The notes under the pieces: model-generated
The model's input: only the letters and a program-made list of their open reading frames with translations
Told to the model about the DNA's origin: nothing
Database searches by the model: none
NCBI RefSeq assembly: GCF_002259605.1
Contig: NZ_MWWR01000013.1
Span: forward strand, 150-63,695
Length of the DNA: 63,546 bases
Source of the DNA: Pseudoscardovia radai
GTDB lineage: Bacteria; Actinomycetota; Actinomycetes; Actinomycetales; Bifidobacteriaceae
Direction of reading: 5' to 3'
In this document: positions 60,088-63,546 of the stretch, piece after piece
Position numbering within the stretch: position 1 is the first letter of the stretch
Layout: the number at the start of each line of letters is the position of its first letter
Translations under genes and position numbers: made by a program

Positions 60088-61707
60088 TCACGCGATCAGC
60101 GGCGTGCGCTCGTCATCGCCCCTGTCGGGCGTCTCCACGCCGCGCTCCTCGTCGGGAACGTCCAGCGCATCGTCGGCGATATCCACCATCGTATCGAGCA
60201 TGTCGCCGTTGATGCGCCCGCGCACCGCATACCAGCCGATCACCAGCGCCACGCACACCACCGCGAACATCGCGAGCGTCCAGCGGCCGGAGGCGTCGAA
60301 GAGATTCGACAGCACCACGATGGCGAAGAACGCGATGGAGATGTAGTCAGTGGACGGCGCGCCCGGCATATGGAAGGCGGGGCGCTCCTCCTCGCCGCGC
60401 TTGACACGGCGCAGGAAGGCCAGATGCGTCACGAGAATCGAGCACCATGTGCCGGCAATGCCGATGCCCGCGAGGTTCATGATGATGTCGAAGGCATCGG
60501 AGGGCAGCACCGCGTTGAGAATAACGCCGATCACGCCAAGCGCCGCGGTGATGGTGATGCCGCCGGCGGGCACGTGGTTCTTGTTCAGCGTGCGCGCGAA
60601 TTTCGGCGCCGAGCCGGCCAGCGCGAGGGAGCGCAGCGTGCGGCCCGTGGCGTACAGGCCCGCGTTCAGGGACGACAGCGCCGCCGTGAGCACAACCACC
60701 TGGATGATGTCGCCCGCATGCGGCACGCCCAGATGCGAGAAGAAAGTGACGAACGGCGATTCGTTGGACGAATACGCCGTATAGGGCAGCACCACGGCCA
60801 TCAGGGCCACGGAGCCCACGTAGAACACGAAGATGCGCACGATCATGGAGTTGATGGCCTTCGGAAGCACCTTCTGCGCGTCCTTGGCCTCGCCCGCGGC
60901 CACGCCCACCATCTCGGTGCCGCCGAAGGCGTAGACCACGCCCAGCGTCAGGGAGAACACGATGACGAGGCCCTGCGGGAACAGGCCGCCGTAGTCGGTG
61001 ATGTTGTGGAAGCCCGCGGTATAGCCGTCGAGGTCGGCGCTGGTGCAGATGGCCACGATGGCCACGACCATGAACACCACGATGGTGGTGACCTTGATGG
61101 CGGCGAACCAGAACTCGGCCTCGCCGAACAGCTTGACGCTCATGAGGTTCATGACGAACACGAGCACAAGCGCGCACAGGGCGATGATCCACTGCGGGAC
61201 GCCCTGGAACGCCTTCCAGTAGCGGAAATACAGCGCCACGGCCGTAATGTCGGCCATCACCGTGGTGGACCAGTCGAGGAAGAACATCCAGCCGGCGATA
61301 TACGCGCCTTTCTCGCCGAGGAACTCGCGCGCGTACGAGACGAACGCGCCCGACGACGGGCGGCGGATGGCCAGCTCGCCCAGCGCACGCACCATGAGGA
61401 ACGCGAACAGGCCGCAGATGGCGTAGGCGAAGATCAGGCCGGCGCCGCCCTGCGCGAGGCGGCCGCCCGCGCCGAGGAACAGGCCGGTGCCGATGGAGCC
61501 GCCGATGGCGATCATCTGGATATGGCGGGGTTTGAGTGCCTTGTCATAGCCGGCGTCGGCGCGGTCTTGCAGGGCCGCGGAGTCGGCTTTCTCCGATGCG
61601 GACGATGCGGATGATGCGGATGCGGCGGTTTCCACGATTCCGGAGCCGCCGGGTCCGCCGTTGCCTGGCGCTGCGCCCGGCCTCCCGTCCTTCGATGCGT
61701 CGCCCAT
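60088..61707 (-). CDS. Amino acid permease, APC superfamily, asparagine-permease-like
   Basis: 539 residues. A low-complexity N-terminal tail (1-60) is followed by about twelve membrane segments. The family signature IGGSIGTGLFLGAGGRL (about 69-85) and GELAIRRPSSGAFVSYAREF are those of the AAT group (AnsP, GabP, LysP types). Further on are FGGTEMVGVAAGEAKD and the C-terminal acidic tail ending DERTPLIA. Position next to ansA supports asparagine as substrate, which is inference. ATG 61707 has AAGGAGG 6 bases upstream. It is about 70 percent identical by eye to the next gene: a tandem duplication. Confidence 0.92.
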   Translation of the reverse strand: MGDASKDGRPGAAPGNGGPGGSGIVETAASASSASSASEKADSAALQDRADAGYDKALKPRHIQMIAIGGSIGTGLFLGAGGRLAQGGAGLIFAYAICGLFAFLMVRALGELAIRRPSSGAFVSYAREFLGEKGAYIAGWMFFLDWSTTVMADITAVALYFRYWKAFQGVPQWIIALCALVLVFVMNLMSVKLFGEAEFWFAAIKVTTIVVFMVVAIVAICTSADLDGYTAGFHNITDYGGLFPQGLVIVFSLTLGVVYAFGGTEMVGVAAGEAKDAQKVLPKAINSMIVRIFVFYVGSVALMAVVLPYTAYSSNESPFVTFFSHLGVPHAGDIIQVVVLTAALSSLNAGLYATGRTLRSLALAGSAPKFARTLNKNHVPAGGITITAALGVIGVILNAVLPSDAFDIIMNLAGIGIAGTWCSILVTHLAFLRRVKRGEEERPAFHMPGAPSTDYISIAFFAIVVLSNLFDASGRWTLAMFAVVCVALVIGWYAVRGRINGDMLDTMVDIADDALDVPDEERGVETPDRGDDERTPLIA

Positions 61708-61934
61708 GGGTCCTCCTTCGTGAAACCGTCCGAACTGGCGTCCGCCGGACGGGCAAGCAACCGTATGCGCCTATCCGGCGCACGCGCATTGTATGCCCGT
61801 CGCATGTCAAGCGCGAACGGATGGAAGGAATCGCGGAATCGAACGATTTTGCAGTATCGAACGGCATATCGAACGCTTCACGGGAGGGGTCATCGATGGC
61901 AGGGGAGCGGCGCCATCGTGGAGAACGCGACGTG

Positions 61935-63546
61935 CTACCGAATCAGCGGCGTGCGCTCGTCGTCGCCCATGGATGGCGACTCCACCGCGCGCTCCTCGTC
62001 GGGAACGCCGAGCGCGTCATCGTTGATATCCAGCATGTTGTCGAGCATCGTGGCCTTGATGCGCCCGCGCACGAAGAACCAGCCGATTACCAGCGCCACG
62101 CAGACCGCGGCGAACACGGCGATCGTCTGGCGTCCCTCCACGCTGAAGAAATTCGAGACCACCACCACGAGGAAGAACACCAGCGTCAGCCAGTCCGTCA
62201 CCGGCGCGCCCGGCAGGCGGTACTCGGGGCGCTTCTCACCCGTGGCCTTGATGCGGCGCAGGTACGCCAGGTGAATCACCATGATGATGCACCACACCGA
62301 GGCGACGCCGATGCCCGCGAGGTTCATGACGATCGAGAACGCGCGCTCCGGCACGACGGCGTTGAGCACCACGCCGATCATGGCCACGAGCATCGTCAGC
62401 GGAATGGCGCCCGACGGCACCTTGTGCGAATTCAGGCGGCGCGCGACCTTCGGGCCCGAGCCCGCGAGCGCGAGGGAGCGCAGCGTGCGGCCGCTCGCAT
62501 ACAGGCCGGAGTTCAGCGCCGACATAGCCGCGATCAGCACCACCGCCTCGATGATGTCGCCCGCGTAGGGCACGCCGAGGGCCGCGAAGAAGGTGACGAA
62601 CGGCGACTCGTTGGCGGAGTACGCCGTGTACGGCATGACGAGGGTCATGACGGCCACGGAGCCAACGTAGAACACGAAGATGCGCACGATCATGGAGTTG
62701 ATGGCCTTCGGAAGCACCTTCTGCGCGTCCTTGGCCTCGCCGGACGCGACGCCCACCATCTCGGTGCCGCCGAACGCGTACACCACGCCGAGCGTCAGCG
62801 TGAGCACCACGCCCAGGCCCTGTGGGAACATGCCGCCGTTGTCGGTGATGTTGTGGATGCCGGCCGTGTACTGGCCCAGGTGCGCGCCCGTGAAGGCGGC
62901 GCCGAGGCCGAGCACGATGAACAGGATGATCATGAGCACCTTGATGGCGGAGAACCAGAACTCGGCCTCGCCGAACAGCTTGACGCTCAGCATGTTGATG
63001 GCGAACACGATGGCGAGCACGCAGAACGCGAGCAACCACTGCGGCACGCCTTGGAAAACCGGCCAGTACTGCAGGTAGAGGGCGGAGGCCGTGGAGTCGG
63101 CCATGAGCACCGTGACCCACACGATGTAGTACATCCAGCCCGTGAAATACGCGCCTTTCTCGCCGAGGAACTCGCGCGCGTACGAGACGAACGCGCCCGA
63201 CGACGGGCGGCGGATGGCCAGCTCGCCCAGCGCGCGCACCATAAGGAAGGCGAACACGCCGCAGATGGCGTAGGCGATCATGAGTCCCGGGCCGCCCTCG
63301 GCCAGACGGCCGCCCGTTCCGAGGAAGAGGCCGGTGCCAATGGAGCCGCCGATGGCAATCATGCGGATATGGCGCGGTTCGAGGGCCTTGGCGTAGCCTT
63401 CGTCGCCGCGGTCGGCGGCGGGGGTTGCGGCGGCGGGGGTTTTCGACGATTTTGCCGCGTTCGACGATTCGGCAATCGTGGATTCTCCGGCCTTCTTCCC
63501 CGATGGCGCCGGACGCTGGTTGACGGTGAGCTCGATGCCCGCGTCG
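61935..63546 (-). CDS. Amino acid permease paralogue, 5' end beyond the window
   Basis: At least 536 codons remain, open to the right edge; the first codons and start lie outside. It has the same signature as its neighbour (IGGSIGTGLFLGTGGRL, GELAIRRPSSGAFVSYAREF, FGGTEMVGVASGEAKD) and the same acidic C terminus ending DERTPLIR. The visible N-terminal tail before EPRHIRMIAIGG is Ala/Ser/Pro-rich. The copies differ most in membrane segments 3-4 and the C-terminal third, so substrate range may have diverged. It is separated from the downstream copy by 227 bp with no gene. Confidence 0.92.
   Translation of the reverse strand, partial: DAGIELTVNQRPAPSGKKAGESTIAESSNAAKSSKTPAAATPAADRGDEGYAKALEPRHIRMIAIGGSIGTGLFLGTGGRLAEGGPGLMIAYAICGVFAFLMVRALGELAIRRPSSGAFVSYAREFLGEKGAYFTGWMYYIVWVTVLMADSTASALYLQYWPVFQGVPQWLLAFCVLAIVFAINMLSVKLFGEAEFWFSAIKVLMIILFIVLGLGAAFTGAHLGQYTAGIHNITDNGGMFPQGLGVVLTLTLGVVYAFGGTEMVGVASGEAKDAQKVLPKAINSMIVRIFVFYVGSVAVMTLVMPYTAYSANESPFVTFFAALGVPYAGDIIEAVVLIAAMSALNSGLYASGRTLRSLALAGSGPKVARRLNSHKVPSGAIPLTMLVAMIGVVLNAVVPERAFSIVMNLAGIGVASVWCIIMVIHLAYLRRIKATGEKRPEYRLPGAPVTDWLTLVFFLVVVVSNFFSVEGRQTIAVFAAVCVALVIGWFFVRGRIKATMLDNMLDINDDALGVPDEERAVESPSMGDDERTPLIR

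Overview
The window is high-GC actinobacterial DNA and almost certainly comes from a Bifidobacterium. The evidence is a partial 16S rRNA gene with a bifidobacterial-type 5' end, a 927-residue PEP carboxylase, a glycogen phosphorylase next to trpS, a DUF3073 protein, and the origin-proximal cell-wall/cell-division cluster conserved across Actinobacteria (crgA, DUF881, sortase E, glutamine amidotransferase, then pknB-pknA-pbpA-rodA-PP2C-FHA-FHA). The species cannot be fixed from the sequence alone.

Layout. 1-6.2 kb: the 5' end of a 16S rRNA gene (minus strand), then two secreted or surface proteins, one with Ig-like (Big_4-type) repeats and one TAP-type alpha/beta-hydrolase protease with C-terminal DUF5648-like repeats. 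6.2-10.1 kb: arrays of short hairpin repeats with an exact 72-74 bp period. These are interrupted by a lower-GC four-gene island: an XRE regulator divergent from DUF4417, a toxin-like protein with an SGHFRP motif, and a small acidic protein. 10.7-20.8 kb: tRNA-Ala and tRNA-Ile, a SprT/YgjP-like metallopeptidase, an SPFH protein, a CNNM/CorC-type protein, carbonic anhydrase plus PEP carboxylase (bicarbonate supply and use), a second set of hairpin arrays, and a ThrE-type exporter. 20.9-33.0 kb: a surface-protein accessory region. It has four paralogues of a membrane protein family I do not recognise (one split by a frameshift at an A7 tract), flanking a two-gene operon for a 1558-residue vWA/PKD protein and a small LSSTG-bearing membrane protein. 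33-38.3 kb: DUF3073, trpS, a sterol-carrier-family protein and glgP.

38.4-39.3 kb: a third hairpin array (73-bp period) beside a dense, AT-rich cluster of about 12 DnaA boxes. This looks like oriC or a DnaA-titration site, with no dnaA gene in the window. 39.6-56.7 kb: a polytopic membrane protein, a rhomboid protease, a small membrane protein, then the conserved division cluster. The kinase, PBP, RodA and phosphatase genes are chained by 4-bp start/stop overlaps and should act together in peptidoglycan synthesis under phospho-signalling control. 56.8-63.5 kb: a NUDIX hydrolase, an alpha/beta hydrolase, a type I asparaginase and two tandem APC-family permeases; the last runs off the window.

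The most unusual signals are: (1) three unrelated hairpin heads, each tandemly repeated at 72-74 bp, close to seven helical turns; (2) the island seated precisely inside one of those arrays; (3) the four-member paralogous family with nearly identical 3' modules; (4) a DnaA-box cluster away from dnaA; and (5) a GGCGTGTC/GACACGCC palindrome scattered through intergenic DNA and also inside coding linkers.
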